A DNA stretch of 64,000 nucleotides, taken from contig CM056741.1 of assembly GCA_029851415.1 (NCBI GenBank), forward strand, positions 72,034,282-72,098,281, written 5' to 3'. The position numbers were made by a program, and so were the translations under genes. Source of the DNA: Eretmocerus hayati (lineage: Eukaryota; Arthropoda; Insecta; Hymenoptera; Aphelinidae). Shown piece after piece: positions 8,647 through 23,100 of this stretch (position 1 is the stretch's first letter; each line of letters starts with the position of its first letter). The notes under the pieces are model-generated. The model was not told where the DNA came from and made no database searches. It saw nothing but the letters and a program-made list of their open reading frames with translations.

Positions 8647-10114
8647 ATGATTCAGTGAAACTATCCCGAGTCCTTCGGATAAGCCGATGCACATGTCCAA
8701 TCGACCGATCCACCAGATGCGGTCTCGTACTCCAACTCGCCCTCTTACTGTTCGATTCTTCTCTCTGAACTATCTTGACCAAGAGAATCATTCAAACTCC
8801 TCCGACCAAACCGATGCGGAACCCGAATTCCGAATAAATCGAAACAAATCCACAAATCCCAGTGATGCAAACATACATCCCAGGGTACTACATCGAAAGT
8901 GAGCTTGAGTTCTCCTCAGCCATGTCCCACGGCAATCCGCCCTTTTACCAATCTATCCTGCTATATCGACCATATTCGACTCTATGAATCGTTCCGGATC
9001 CGCCGAATGAGCCAATGCACATGTCCACCCGAGGACCGATCGAGACTCCCCTGTGGTTTTCATCGACTCGATCAACCATTCCTGTAATACATGGGCCAGA
9101 GGAGGTTCACCCAGAGTGCCCCATACTGAGCAGTGAATCACCCTTTAACTGTTCCATCCTGCTCTCTGGGCCAAGTTTGATTCAGTAAAACTATTCCGAG
9201 TCCTTCGTATGAGCCGAAGCACATGTCCAATCGATCGATCCACCAGATGCGGCCCCGTTCTCCAATTCGCTCTTTTACTGTTCGATTCTGCTCTCTGCAC
9301 GATTTTGACCAAGAAAATCATTCAAATCCCGTCGACCATACCGATGCGGGACCCGAATTCTGAATAAATTGAAACGAATCAACGAATCCCAGTGGTGCGA
9401 ACAAACAGCTCAGGGTACTTCATCGAAAGTAAGCTTAAGTTCTCAACAGTCATGTCCCACGGCAATCCACCCTTTTACCATTCTATCCTGCGAGACTGAC
9501 CATATTCGACTCTATTAATCGTTCCGGATCCGCCGAATGAGCCGATGCACATGTCCACCCCAGGATCGATCGAAACTTCCCTGTGGTCTTCATCGACTCG
9601 ATCAACCATTCCTGTAATACATGGGCCAGAGGAGGTTCACTCAGAGTGCCCCATACTGAGCAGTGAATCACCCTTTTACTGTTCCATCCTGCTCTCTGGG
9701 CCAAGTTTGATTCAGTAAAACTATTCCGAGTCCTTCGTATGAGCCGAAGCATATGTCCAATCGATCGATCCACCAGATGCGGCCCCGTTCTCCAATTCGC
9801 TCTTTTACTGTTCGATTCTGCTCTCTGCACGATTTTGACCAAGGAAATCATTCAAATCCCTTCGACCATACCGATGCGGGATCCGAATTCCGAATAAATT
9901 GAAACGAATCCACAAATCCCAGTGATGCAAACATACATCCCAGGGTATTCCATCGAAAAAGAGCGTGAGTTCTCCACAGCCATTCCCCACGGCAATCCGC
10001 CCTCTCACCATTCTTCCCTGCGGCATCGACCTTTTTCGAGTCTATGGATCAATCCGGATCCTTCAGAAGAGCCAATGCACATTTCCTTCCCAGGATCGAT
10101 CAAGACTCTCCTGT
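8647..10114 (+). repeat. B-monomer tract, array start
   Basis: The array begins in mid-monomer at ATGATTCAGTGAAACTATCC. About 2.75 monomers precede the first P element. The segment 8880-9460 matches 13030-13610 (offset 4,150). Confidence 0.85.
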
Positions 10115-10863
10115 TAGGTAGTTGGATTACCCCCGAAAAAACACTCCCGGCGCGAGATAGTGGCTAAACTCTGTACAACTCGATGTTTGTGGGTTCAAAC
10201 AGTAGACGATACCTTCAATAATCGATACTAACATAATATATTAATTGAGATTTGGGGCTTGGTATGGATGAACTATGAAACATGCATTTTTTCACGTTCA
10301 TCTCGCTTTTTCCACGATAACCCGGAAAATATCTACTTTTTGGAAAAATTTGTAGAATAACTTTTTGTAGATCTCTGGAAGATCCACAGAATTGATCCGA
10401 TTACTTTTCCTCGCAAACTGCAAATCTTCCGAGTAATTGCTTATGAAAGTCGGATTCGAATTTATTTGAACAAATTCGCTCAAATTCCTCATAACGGGGT
10501 CAAACAATTTTTCTGATTGATCAAATTCGATCTTGACTTTGATGAGGAATAACTCGGAAGGGTTGCAGCTTGCAAGGGAAAATGTCTGCAACAACGTTGT
10601 AGATCTTTCAGAGATCTACAGAAAGTTATTCCACGAATTTTTTCAGAGTATTGATATTTTCCGACTTATTGTGGAGAAACCGAGATGAAGGTCAACACAT
10701 GCATGTTTTTATAGTTCATTCATACCGCGCTCTGATATTTAAACATCGATTCTTGTTAATATCGATTATTGAAGGTATCATCTACCATTTGAGCCCACAA
10801 TTGTCGTGTTGTACTGAGTTTAGCCACTTAGCGATGGAATTTCGGGGGTAATTCGACTATCGA
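10115..10863. mobile_element. P element copy 1 (short form)
   Basis: 749-bp palindromic element. Left end TAGGTAGTTGGATTACCCCC, right end its inverted copy ending ATAGTCGAATTACC-type; TGT on both sides. The arms are imperfect inverted copies across the whole length (for example GTGGGTTCAAACAGTAGACG on the left against its complement in TACCATTTGAGCCCAC). Inner core GTAGATCT-N5-AGATCTAC at 10599-10619. Followed by exactly one B monomer before copy 2. Confidence 0.8.
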
Positions 10864-11395
10864 TGTAGTTCTCGTCGACTCGATCAACCATTCCTGTATT
10901 GCATGAGCAGAGGAGCTTAACCCAAGGTCCCCGATCCTGTACAGAAATTCGTCCTTCCACTGTTCCATCTTGCTCTCTGAGCCATGTTTCATTCCGTTGA
11001 ACTATCCCGAGTTTTTCGGATAAGCCGATGCACATGCCCAATCGACCGATCCACCAGATGCGGCCCCGTATTCCACTTCGCTCTTTCACTGTTCGATTCT
11101 GCTCTCTAATCGATCTTGACCAAGAGCATCTTCCAAATCCCTCAGACCAAACCGATGCGTGACCCGAAATCCGAATGAATCGGAACAAATCGACGGATCC
11201 CAGTGATGCAAACATACATCCCAGGGTACTCCATCGAAAGTGAGCTTGAGTTCTCCACAGCCATTTCCCACGGCAATCCGCCCTCTCACCATTCTTTCCT
11301 GCGGCATCGACCTTTTTCGAGTCTATGAATCAATCCGGATTCTTCAGAAGAGCCCGTGCTCTTTTCCTTCCCAGGATCGATCAGGACTCTCCTGT

Positions 11396-12142
11396 TAGGT
11401 AGTTGAATTACCCCCGAAAAAACACTCCCGGCGCGAGATAGTGGCTGAACTCATTACAACACGATGTTTGTGGGTTCAAACGGTAGACGATACCTTCAGT
11501 AATCGATACTAACAAAATATAACAATTGAGATTTGGGGCAGGGTATAGATAAACTATGAAACATGCATTTTTTTACCTTTCTCTCGCTTTTTCCTCGATA
11601 ACCCGGAAAATATCAATTTTTTGGAAAAATTTGTAGAATAACTTCTTGTAGATTCCTGGAAGATCCACAAAATTGATCTGAACACTTTTCCCCGCAAACT
11701 GAAACTCTTCCGAGTAATTGCCCATCGAAGTCGGATTCGAATTTATTTGAACTAATTCGCTGAAATTTCTTATAACGGGATCAAACAATTTCTCTGATTA
11801 AACAAATTCGATCTTGACTTTGATGAGGAATAACTCGAAAGGGTTCTAGCTTGCATGGGAAAATGTCTACAACAACGTTGTAGATCTTTCAGAGATCTAC
11901 AAAAAGTTATCCCACGAATTTTTTCAGAGAATTGATATTTCGACTTATTGTGGGAAAACCGAGATGAAGGTCAACACATGCATGTTTTCATAGTTCATTC
12001 ATACCGCGTTCTGATATTTAAACATCGATTTTTGTTAATACCGATTATTGAAGGTATCACCTACCATTTGAGCCCACAAGCGTCGTGTTGTACTGAGTTT
12101 AGCCATTTAGTGATGGAATTTTGGGGGTAATTCAACTATCGA
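11396..12142. mobile_element. P element copy 2 (short form)
   Basis: 747 bp with ends TAGGTAGTTGAATTACCCCC and the inverted counterpart (TTCAACTATCGA). Diverged from copy 1 at many sites but in identical phase within B; the spacing to copy 1 is 532 bp. Confidence 0.8.
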
Positions 12143-13734
12143 TGAAATTCTCGTCGACTCGATCAACCGCTCCTGTACTGCACGAGCAGAAGAGCTTAAC
12201 CCAAGGTACCCCATCCTGTACAGAAACTCACCCTTTTACTGTTCCATCTTGCTCTCTGGACCATGTTTGATTTCGCTGAACTGTCCCGGGTTCTTCGGAT
12301 AAGCCGATGCACATGTCCAATCGACCGATCCACCAGATGCGGCCCCGTACTCCAATTCGCTCTTTTACTGTTCGATTCTGCTCTCTGAACGATCTTGACC
12401 AAGAGAATCATTCAAATTCCTTCGACCAAACCGATGCGGGACCCGAATTCCGAATAAATTGAAACGAAGCAACAAATCCAAGTGATGCAAACAAACAGCT
12501 CAGGGTACTTCATCGAAAGTAAGCTTGAGTTCTCCACAGCCATGTCCTACGGCAAACCGCCCTTTCACCTTTCTATCCTGCTATATCGACCATATTCGAC
12601 TCTATTAATCGTTCCGGATCCGCCGAATGAGCCGATGCACATGTCCACCCGAGGATCGATCGAGACTGCCCTGTGGTTTTCATCGACTCGATCAACCATT
12701 CCTGTAATACATGGGCCAGAGGAGGTTCACCCAGAGTGCCCCATACTGAGCAGTAAATCGCCCTTTTACTGTTCCATCCTGCTCTCTGGGCCAAGTTTGA
12801 TTCAGTAAAACTATCCCGAGTCCTTCGTATGAACCGGAGCACATGTCTAATCGACCTATCCACCAGATGTGGCCCCTCACTCCATCTCGCCCTCTTACTG
12901 TTCGATTCTGCTCCCTGAACGATCTTGACCCAGAGAATCATTGAAATTCCTCCGACCAAACCGATGCGGGACCCGAATTCCGAATGAATCGGAACAGATC
13001 AACAAATCCCAGTGATGGGAACATACATCCCAGGGTACTACATCGAAAGTGAGCTTGAGTTCTCCTCAGCCATGTCACACGGCAATCCGCCCTTTTACCA
13101 ATCTATCCTGCTATATCGACCATATTCGACTCTATGAATCGTTCCGGATCCGCCGAATGAGCCAATGCACATGTGCACCCGAGGACCGATCGAGACTCCC
13201 CTGTGGTTTTCATCGACTCGATCAACCATTCCTGTAATACATGGGCCAGAGGAGGTTCACCCAGAGTGCCCCATACTGAGCAGTGAATCACCCTTTAACT
13301 GTTCCATCCTGCTCTCTGGGCCAAGTTTGATTCAGTAAAACTATTCCGAGTCCTTCGTATGAGCCGAAGCACATGTCCAATCGATCGATCCACCAGATGC
13401 GGCCCCGTTCTCCAATTCGCTCTCTAACTGTTCGATTCTGCTCTCTGCACGATTTTGACCAAGAAAATCATTCAAATCCCTTCGACCATACCGATGCGGG
13501 ATCCGAATTCCGAATAAATTGAAACGAATCCACAAATCCCAGTGATGCAAACATACATCCCAGGGTATTCCATCGAAAAAGAGCGTGAGTTCTCCACAGC
13601 CATTTCCCACGGCAATCCGCCCTCTCACCATTCTTCCCTGCGGCATCGACCTCTTTCGAGTCTATGGATCAATCCGGATCCTTCAGAAGAGCCAATGCAC
13701 ATTTCCTTCCCAGGATCGATCAAGACTCTCCTGT
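12143..13734 (+). repeat. B-monomer tract, three monomers
   Basis: 1,592 bp between P copies 2 and 3, that is three B units. The join between the two 3,620-bp higher-order copies falls inside it. Confidence 0.85.
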
Positions 13735-14483
13735 TAGGTAGTTGGATTACCCCCGAAAAAACACTCCCGGCGCGAGATAGTGGCTAAACTCTGTACAACT
13801 CGATGTTTGTGGGTTCAAACAGTAGACGATACCTTCAATAATCGATACTAACATAATATATCAATTGAGATTTGGGGCGCGGTATGGATGAACTATGAAA
13901 CATGCATTTTTTCACGTTCATCTCGCTTTTTCCACGATAACCCGGAAAATATCTATTTTTTGGAAAAATTTGTAGAATAACTTTTTGTAGATCTCTGGAA
14001 GATCCACAGAATTGATCCGATTACTTTTCCTCGCAAACTGCAAATCTTCCGAGTAATTGCTTATGAAAGTCGGATTCGAATTTATTTGAACAAATTCGCT
14101 CAAATTCCTCATAACGGGGTCAAACAATTTTTCTGATTGATCAAATTCGATCTTGACTTTGATGAGGAATAACTCGAGAGGGTTGCAGCTTGCAAGGGAA
14201 AATGTCTGCAACAACGTTGTAGATCTTTCAGAGATCTACAGAAAGTTATTCCACGAATTTTTTCAGAGTATTGATATTTTCCGACTTATTGTGGAGAAAC
14301 CGAGATGAAGGTCAACACATGCATGTTTTTATAGTTCATTCATACCGCGCTCTGATATTTAAACATCGATTCTTGTTAATATCGATTATTGAAGGTATCA
14401 TCTACCATTTGAGCCCACAATTGTCGTGTTGTACTGAGTTTAGCCACTTAGCGATGGAATTTCGGGGGTAATTCGACTATCGA
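13735..14483. mobile_element. P element copy 3 (short form)
   Basis: Near-identical to copy 1 at an offset of 3,620 bp; part of the duplicated block. Confidence 0.8.
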
Positions 14484-15015
14484 TGTAGTTCTCGTCGACT
14501 CGATCAACCGTTCCTGTATTGCATGAGCAGAGGAGCTTAACCCAAGGTCCCCGATCCTGTACAGAAATTCGTCCTTCCACTGTTCCATCTTGCTCTCTGA
14601 GCCATGTTTCATTCCGTTGAACTATCCCGAGTTTTTCGGATAAGCCGATGCACATGCCCAATCGACCGATCCACCAGATGCGGCCCCGTATTCCACTTCG
14701 CTCTTTCACTGTTCGATTCTGCTCTCTAATCGATCTTGACCAAGAGCATCTTCCAAATCCCTCAGACCAAACCGATGCGTGACCCGGAATCCGAATGAAT
14801 CGGAACAAATCGACGGATCCAAGTGATGCAAACATACATCCCAGGGTACTCCATCGAAAGTGAGCTTGAGTTCTCCACAGCCATTTCCCACGGCAATCCG
14901 CCCTCTCACCATTCTTTCCTGCGGCATCGACCTTTCTCGAGTCTATGGATCAATCCGGATCCTTCAGAAGAGCCCGTGCTCTTTTCCTTCCCAGGATCGA
15001 TCAGGACTCTCCTGT

Positions 15016-15762
15016 TAGGTAGTTGAATTACGCCCGAAAAAACACTCCCGGCGCGAGATAGTGGCTGAACTCATTACAACACGATGTTTGTGGGTTCAAA
15101 CGGTAGACGATACCTTCAGTAATCGATACTAACAAAATATAACAATTGAGATTTGGGGCAGGGTATAGATAAACTATGAAACATGCATTTTTTTACCTTT
15201 CTCTCGCTTTTTCCTCGATAACCCGGAAAATATCAATTTTTTGGAAAAATTTGTAGAATAACTTCTTGTAGATTCCTGGAAGATCCACAAAATTGATCTG
15301 AACACTTTTCCCCGCAAACTGAAACTCTTCCGAGTAATTGCCCATCGAAGTCGGATTCGAATTTATTTGAACTAATTCGCTAAAATTTCTTATAACGGGA
15401 TCAAACAATTTCTCTGATTAAACAAATTCGATCTTGACTTTGATGAGGAATAACTCGAAAGGGTTCTAGCTTGCATGGGAAAATGTCTACAACAACGTTG
15501 TAGATCTTTCAGAGATCTACAAAAAGTTATCCCACGAATTTTTTCAGAGAATTGATATTTCGACTTATTGTGGGAAAACCGAGATGAAGGTCAACACATG
15601 CATGTTTTCATAGTTCATTCATACCGCGTTCTGATATTTAAACATCGATTTTTGTTAATACCGATTATTGAAGGTATCGCCTACCATTTGAGCCCACAAG
15701 CGTCGTGTTGTACTGAGTTTAGCCATTTAGTGATGGAATTTCGGGGGTAATTCAACTATCGA
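15016..15762. mobile_element. P element copy 4 (short form)
   Basis: Near-identical to copy 2 at an offset of 3,620 bp and to copy 5 at an offset of 4,424 bp. One monomer (532 bp) separates it from copy 3. Confidence 0.8.
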
Positions 15763-18700
15763 TGAATTTCTCGTCGACTCGATCAACCGCTCCTGTACTG
15801 CATGAGCAGAAGAGCTTAACCCAAGGTACCCCATCCTGTACAGAAACTCACCCTTTTACTGTTCCATCTTGCTCTCTGGACCATGTTTGATTTCGCTGAA
15901 CTGTCCCGGGTTCTTCGGATAAGCCGATGCACATGTCCAATCGACCGATCCACCAGATGCGGCCCCGTACTCCAATTCGCTCTTTTACTGTTCGATTCTG
16001 CTCTCTGAACGATCTTGACCAAGAGAATCATTCAAATCCCTTCGACCAAACCGATGCGGGACCCGAATTCCGAATAAATTGAAACGAATCAACAAATCCA
16101 AGTGATGCAAACAAACAGCTCAGGGTACTTCATCGAAAGTAAGCTTGAGTTCTCCACAGCCATGTCCTACGGCAATCCGCCCTTTTACCATTCTATCCTC
16201 CTATATCGACCATATTCGACTCTATTAATCGTTCCGGATCCGCCGAATGAGCCGATGCACATGTCCACCCGAGGATCGATCGAGACTGCCCTGTGGTTTT
16301 CATCGACTCGATCAACCATTCCTGTAATACATGGGCCAGGAGAGGTTCACCCAGAGTGCCCCATACTGAGCAGTAAATCACCCTTTTACTGTTCCATCCT
16401 GCTCTCTGGGCCAAGTTTGATTCAGTAAAACTATCCCGAGTCCTTCGTATGAACCGGAGCACATGTCTAATCGACCTATCCACCAGATGTGGCCCCTCAC
16501 TCCATCTCGCCCTCTTACTGTTCGATTCTGCTCCCTGAACGATCTTGACCCAGAGAATCATTGAAATTCCTCCGACCAAACCGATGCGGGACCCGAATTC
16601 CGAATAAATCGGAACAGATCAACAAATCCCAGTGATGCAAACATACATCTCAGGGTACTCCATCGAAAGTAAGCGTGAGTTCTCCACAGCCATTTCCCAC
16701 GGCAATCCGCCCTTTCACCATTCTATCCTGCTATAGCGACCATATTCGACTCTATTGATAGTTCGGGATCCTTCGGATTAGCCGATGCACATGTCTACAC
16801 CAGGATCGATCGAGACTCTCCTGTAATTCTTGTCGATGCGATCAACCATTGGTGTAATGCATGGGCCACAGGATGTTCACTCAAGGTACCCAACCCTGAA
16901 CAGGAATTAACCTTTTACTGTTCGATCCTGCTCTCTGGGCCATGTATGATTCAGTGGAACTGTCCCGGGTTCTTCGGATAAGCCGATGCACATGTCCAAT
17001 CGACCGATCCACCAGATGCGGCCCCGTACTCCAATTCGCTCTTTTACTGTTCGATTCTGCTCTCTGAACGATCTTGACCGAGAGAATCATTCGAATCCCT
17101 TCGACCAAACCGATGCGTGACCCGGATTCCGAATAAATTGAAACGAATCAATGAATCCCAGCTCAGGGTACTTCATCGAAAGTAAGCTTGAGTTCTCCAC
17201 AGCCATGTCCCACGGCAATCCGCCCTTTGACCATTCTATCCTGCTATTCCGACCATATTCGACTCTATTAATCGTCCCGGATCCGCCGAATGAGCCGATG
17301 CACATGTCCATCTCAGGATCGGTCGAAACTCCCCTGTGGTTTTCATCGACTCGATCAACCATTCCTGTAATACATGGGCCAGGGGAGGTTCATCCAGAGT
17401 GCCCCATACTGAGCAGTAAATCACCCTTTTACTGTTCCATCCTGCTCTCTGGGCCAAGTTTGATCCAGTAAAATTATCCCGAGTCCTTCGTATGAGCCGA
17501 AGCCCATGTCCAATCGACCGATCCACCAGATGTGGCCCCTCACTCCATCTCGCCATCTCACTGTTCGATTCTGCTCCCTGAACGATCTTGACCGAGAAAA
17601 TCATTGAAATTCCTCCGACCAAACCGATGCGGGACCCGAATTCCGAATGAATCGGAACAGATCAACAAATCCCAGTGATGGAAACATACACCTCAGGGTA
17701 CTCCATCGAAAGTGAGCGTGAGTTCTCCACAGCCATTTCCCACGGCAATCCGCCCTTTCACCATTCTATCCTGCTATAGCGACCATATTCGACTCCATTG
17801 ATAGTTCCGGATCCTTCGGATTAGCCGATGCACATGTCTACACCAGGATCGATCGAGACTCTCCTGTAATTCTTGTCGATGCGATCAACCATTGGTGCAA
17901 TGCATGGGCCACAGGAAGTTCACTCAAGGTACCCAACCCTGAACAGGAATTAACCTTTCACTGTTCGACCCTGCTCTCTGGGCCATGTATGATTCAGTGA
18001 ATTTATCCCGAGTCCTTCGGATAAGCCAATGCACATGTCCAATCGACCGATCCACCAGATGCGGCCCCGTACTCCAATTTGCTCTTGTACTGTTCGATTC
18101 TGCTCTCTGAACGATCTTGACCAAGAGAATCATTCGAATCCCTTCGACCAAACCGATGCGTGACCCGAATTCCGAATAAATTGAAACGAATCCATAAATC
18201 CCAGCTCAGGGTACTTCATCGAAAGTAAGCTTGAGTTCTCCACAGCCATGTCCCACGGCAATCCGCCCTTTGACCATTCTATCCTGCTATTCCGACCATA
18301 TTCGACTCTATTAATCGTCCCGGATCCGCCGAATGAGCCGATGCACATGTCCACTCGAGGATCGATCGAAACTCCCCTGTAAGTTCCATCGACTCGATCA
18401 ACCATTCCTGTGATACATGGGCCAAGGGAGGTTCACCCAGAGTGCCCCATACTGAGCAGTAAATCACCCTTTTACTGTTCCATCCTGCTCTCTGGGCCAA
18501 GTTTGATTCAGTAAAACTATCCCGGGTCCTTCGTATGAACCGAAGCACATGTCTAATCGACCTATCCACCAGATGTGGCCCCTCACTCCATCTTGCCCTC
18601 TTACTGTTCGATTCTGCTCTCTGAACGATCTTGACCGAGAAAATCATTGAAATTCCTCCGACAAAACCGATGCGGGACCCGAATTCCGAATGAATCGAAA

Positions 18701-19439
18701 CAGATCAACAAATCCCAGTGATGCAAACATACATCTCAGGGTACTCCATCGAAAGTAAGCGTGAGTTCTCCATAGCCATTTCCCACGGCAATCCGCCCTT
18801 TCACCATTCTATCCTGCTATAGCGACCATATTCGACTCTATTGATAGTTCCGGATCCTTCGGATTAGCCGATGCACATGTCTACACCAGGATCGATCGAG
18901 ACTCTCCTGTAATTCTTGGCGATGCGATCAACCATTGGTGTAATGCATGGGCCACAGGATGTTCACTCAAGGTACCCAACCCTGAACAGGAATTAACCTT
19001 TTACTGTTCGATCCTGCTCTCTGGGCCATGTATGATTCAGTGAAACTGTCCCGGGTTCTTCGGATAAGCCGATGCACATGTCCAATCGACCGATCCACCA
19101 GATGCGGCCCCGTATTCCACTTCGCTCTTTCACTGTTCGATTCTGCTCTCTAATCGATCTTGACCAAGAGCATCTTCCAAATCCCTCAGACCAAACCGAT
19201 GCGTGACCCGGAATCCGAATGAATCGGAACAAATCGACGGATCCCAGTGATGCAAACATACATCCCAGGGTACTCCATCGAAAGTGAGCTTGAGTTCTCC
19301 ACAGCCATTTCCCACGGCAATCCGCCCTCTCACCATTCTTTCCTGCGGCATCGACCTTTCTCGAGTCTATGGATCAATCCGGATCCTTCAGAAGAGCCCG
19401 TGCTCTTTTCCTTCCCAGGATCGATCAGGACTCTCCTGT
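15763..19439 (+). repeat. B-monomer tract, seven monomers
   Basis: 3,677 bp, close to seven monomers, including variants lacking the 16 bases TGATGCAAACAAACAG before GCTCAGGG (near 17160 and 18205). The part 17110-19100 recurs at 24710-26700. Confidence 0.85.
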
Positions 19440-20186
19440 TAGGTAGTTGAATTACGCCCGAAAAAACACTCCCGGCGCGAGATAGTGGCTGAACTCATTA
19501 CAACACGATGTTTGTGGGTTCAAACGGTAGACGATACCTTCAGTAATCGATACTAACAAAATATAACAATTGAGATTTGGGGCAGGGTATAGATAAACTA
19601 TGAAACATGCATTTTCTTACCTTTCTCTCGCTTTTTCCTCGATAACCCGGAAAATATCAATTTTTTGGAAAAATTTGTAGAATAACTTCTTGTAGATTCC
19701 TGGAAGATCCACAAAATTGATCTGAACACTTTTCCCCGCAAACTGAAACTCTTCCGAGTAATTGCCCATCGAAGTCGGATTCGAATTTATTTGAACTAAT
19801 TCGCTAAAATTTCTTATAACGGGATCAAACAACTTCTCTGATTAAACAAATTCGATCTTGACTTTGATGAGGAATAACTCGGAAGGGTTGTAGCTTGCAT
19901 GGGAGAATGTCTACAACAACGTTGTAGATCTTTCAGAGATCTACAAAAAGTTATCCCACGAATTTTCTCAGAGAATTGATATTTCGACTTATTGTGGGAA
20001 AACCGAGATGAAGGTCAACACATGCATGTTTTCATAGTTCATTCATACCGCGTTCTGATATTTAAACATCGATTCTTGTAAATACCGATTATTGAAGGTA
20101 TCACCTACCATTTGAGCCCACAAGCGTCGTGTTGTACTGAGTTTAGCCATTTAGTGATGGAATTTCGGGGGTAATTCAACTATCGA
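19440..20186. mobile_element. P element copy 5 (short form)
   Basis: Same ends and phase as copy 4, with a few substitutions. The longest P-free part of the array follows it. Confidence 0.8.
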
Positions 20187-23100
20187 TGAAATTCTCGTCG
20201 ACTCGATCAACCGCTCCTGTACTGCATGAGCAGAAGAGCTTAACCCAAGGTACCCCATCCTGTACAGAAACTCACCCTTTTACTGTTCCATCTTGCTCTC
20301 TGGACCATGTTTGATTTCGCTGAACTGTCCCGGGTTCTTCGGAAAAGCCGATGCACATGTCCAATCGACCGATCCACCAGATGCGGCCCCGTACTCCAAT
20401 TCGCTCTTTTACTGTTCGATTCTGCTCTCTGAACGATCTTGACCAAGAGAATCATTCAAATCCCTTCGACCAAACCGATGCGGGACCCGAATTCCGAATA
20501 AATTGAAACGAATCAACAAATCCAAGTGATGCAAACAAACAGCTCAGGGTACTTCATCGAAAGTAAGCTTGAGTTCTCCACAGCCATGTCCTACGGCAAT
20601 CCGCCCTTTTACCATTCTATCCTCCTATATCGACCATATTCGACTCTATTAATCGTTCCGGATCCGCCGAATGAGCCGATGCACATGTCCACCCGAGGAT
20701 CGATCGAGACTGCCCTGTGGTTTTCATCGACTCGATCAACCATTCCTGTAATACATGGGCCAGGAGAGGTTCACCCAGAGTGCCCCATACTGAGCAGTAA
20801 ATCACCCTTTTACTGTTCCATCCTGCTCTCTGGGCCAAGTTTGATTCAGTAAAACTATCCCGAGTCCTTCGTATGAACCGGAGCACATGTCTAATCGACC
20901 TATCCACCAGATGTGGCCCCTCACTCCATCTCGCCCTCTTACTGTTCGATTCTGCTCCCTGAACGATCTTGACCCAGAGAATCATTGAAATTCCTCCGAC
21001 CAAACCGATGCGGGACCCGAATTCCGAATGAATCGGAACAGATCAACAAATCCCAGTGATGGAAACATACATCTCAGGGTACTCCATCGAAAGTAAGCGT
21101 GAGTTCTCCACAGCCATTTCCCACGGCAATCCGCCCTTCCATCATTCTATCCTGCTATAGCGACCATATTCGACTCTATTGATAGTTCGGGATCCTTCGG
21201 ATTAGCCGATGCACATGTCTACACCAGGATCGATCGAGACTCTCCTGTAATTCTTGTCGATGCGATCAACCATTGGTGTAATGCATGGGCCACAGGATGT
21301 TCACTCAAGGTACCCAACCCTGAACAGGAATTAACCTTTTACTGTTCGATCCTGCTCTCTGGGCCATGTATGATTCAGTGAAACTGTCCCGGGTTCTTCG
21401 GATAAGCCGATGCACATGTCCAATCGACCGATCCACCAGATGCGGCCCCGTACTCCAATTCGCTCTTTTACTGTTCGATTCTGCTCTCTGAACGATCTTG
21501 ACCAAGAGAATCATTCAAATTCCTTCGACCAAACCGATGCGGGACCCGAATTCCGAATGAATTGAAACGAAGCAACAAATCCAAGTGATGCAAACAAACA
21601 GCTCAGGGTACTTCATCGAAAGTGAGCTTGAGTTCTCCACAGCCATGTCCTACGGCAATCCGCCCTTTTACCATTCTATCCTGCTATATCGACCATATTC
21701 GACTCTATTAATCGTTCCGGATCCGCCGAATGAGCCGATGCACATGTCCACCCGAGGATCGATCGAGACTGCCCTGTGGTTTTCATCGACTCGATCAACC
21801 ATTCCTGTAATACATGGGCCAGGAGAGGTTCACCCAGAGTGCCCCATACTGAGCAGTAAATCACCCTTTTACTGTTCCATCCTGCTCTCTGGGCCAAGTT
21901 TGATTCAGTAAAACTATCCCGAGTCCTTCGTATGAACCGGAGCACATGTCTAATCGACCTATCCACCAGATGTGGCCCCTCACTCCATCTCGCCCTCTTA
22001 CAGTTCGATTCTGCTCCCTGAACGATCTTGACCCAGAGAATCATTGAAATTCCTCCGACCAAACCGATGCGGGACCCGAATTCCGAATAAATCGGAACAG
22101 ATCAACAAATCCCAGTGATGGAAACATACATCTCAGGGTACTCCATCGAAAGTAAGCGTGAGTTCTCCACAGCCATTTCCCACGGCAATCCGCCCTTTCA
22201 TCATTCTATCCTGCTATAGCGACCATATTCGACTCTATTGATAGTTCGGGATCCTTCGGATTAGCCGATGCACATGTCTACACCAGGATCGATCGAGACT
22301 CTCCTGTAATTCTTGTCGATGCGATCAACCATTGGTGTAATGCATGGGCCACAGGATGTTCACTCAAGGTACCCAACCCTGAACAGGAATTAACCTTTTA
22401 CTGTTCGATCCTGCTCTCTGGGCCATGTATGATTCAGTGAAACTGTCCCGGGTTCTTCGGATAAGCCGATGCACATGTCCAATCGACCGATCCACCAGAT
22501 GCGGCCCCGTACTCCAATTCGCTCTTTTACTGTTCGATTCTGCTCTCTGAACGATCTTGACCAAGAGAATCATTCAAATTCCTTCGACCAAACCGATGCG
22601 GGACCCGAATTCCGAATAAATTGAAACGAAGCAACAAATCCGAGTGATGCAAACAAACAGCTCAGGGTACTTCATCGAAAGTAAGCTTGAGTTCTCCACA
22701 GCCATGTCCTACGGCAATCCGCCCTTTTACCATTCTATCCTGCTATATCGACCATATTCGACTCTATTAATCGTTCCGGATCCGCCGAATGAGCCGATGC
22801 ACATGTCCACCCGAGGATCGATCGAGACTGCCCTGTGGTTTTCATCGACTCGATCAACCATTCCTGTAATACATGGGCCAGGGGAGGTTCATCCAGAGTG
22901 CCCCATACTGAGCAGTAAATCACCCTTTTACTGTTCCATCCTGCTCTCTGGGCCAAGTTTGATCCAGTAAAATTACCCCGAGTCCTTCGTATGAGCCGAA
23001 GCACATGTCTAATCGACCTATCCACCAGATGTGGCCCCTCACTCCATCTCGCCCTCTTACTGTTCGATTCTGCTCTCTGAACGATCTTGACCGAGAAAAT

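Noticed and set aside
10298..10594. 98-codon frame and similar frames in P elements
   Set aside because: They lie in the palindromic arms, differ between copies by frame-disrupting changes and match no transposase or other family.
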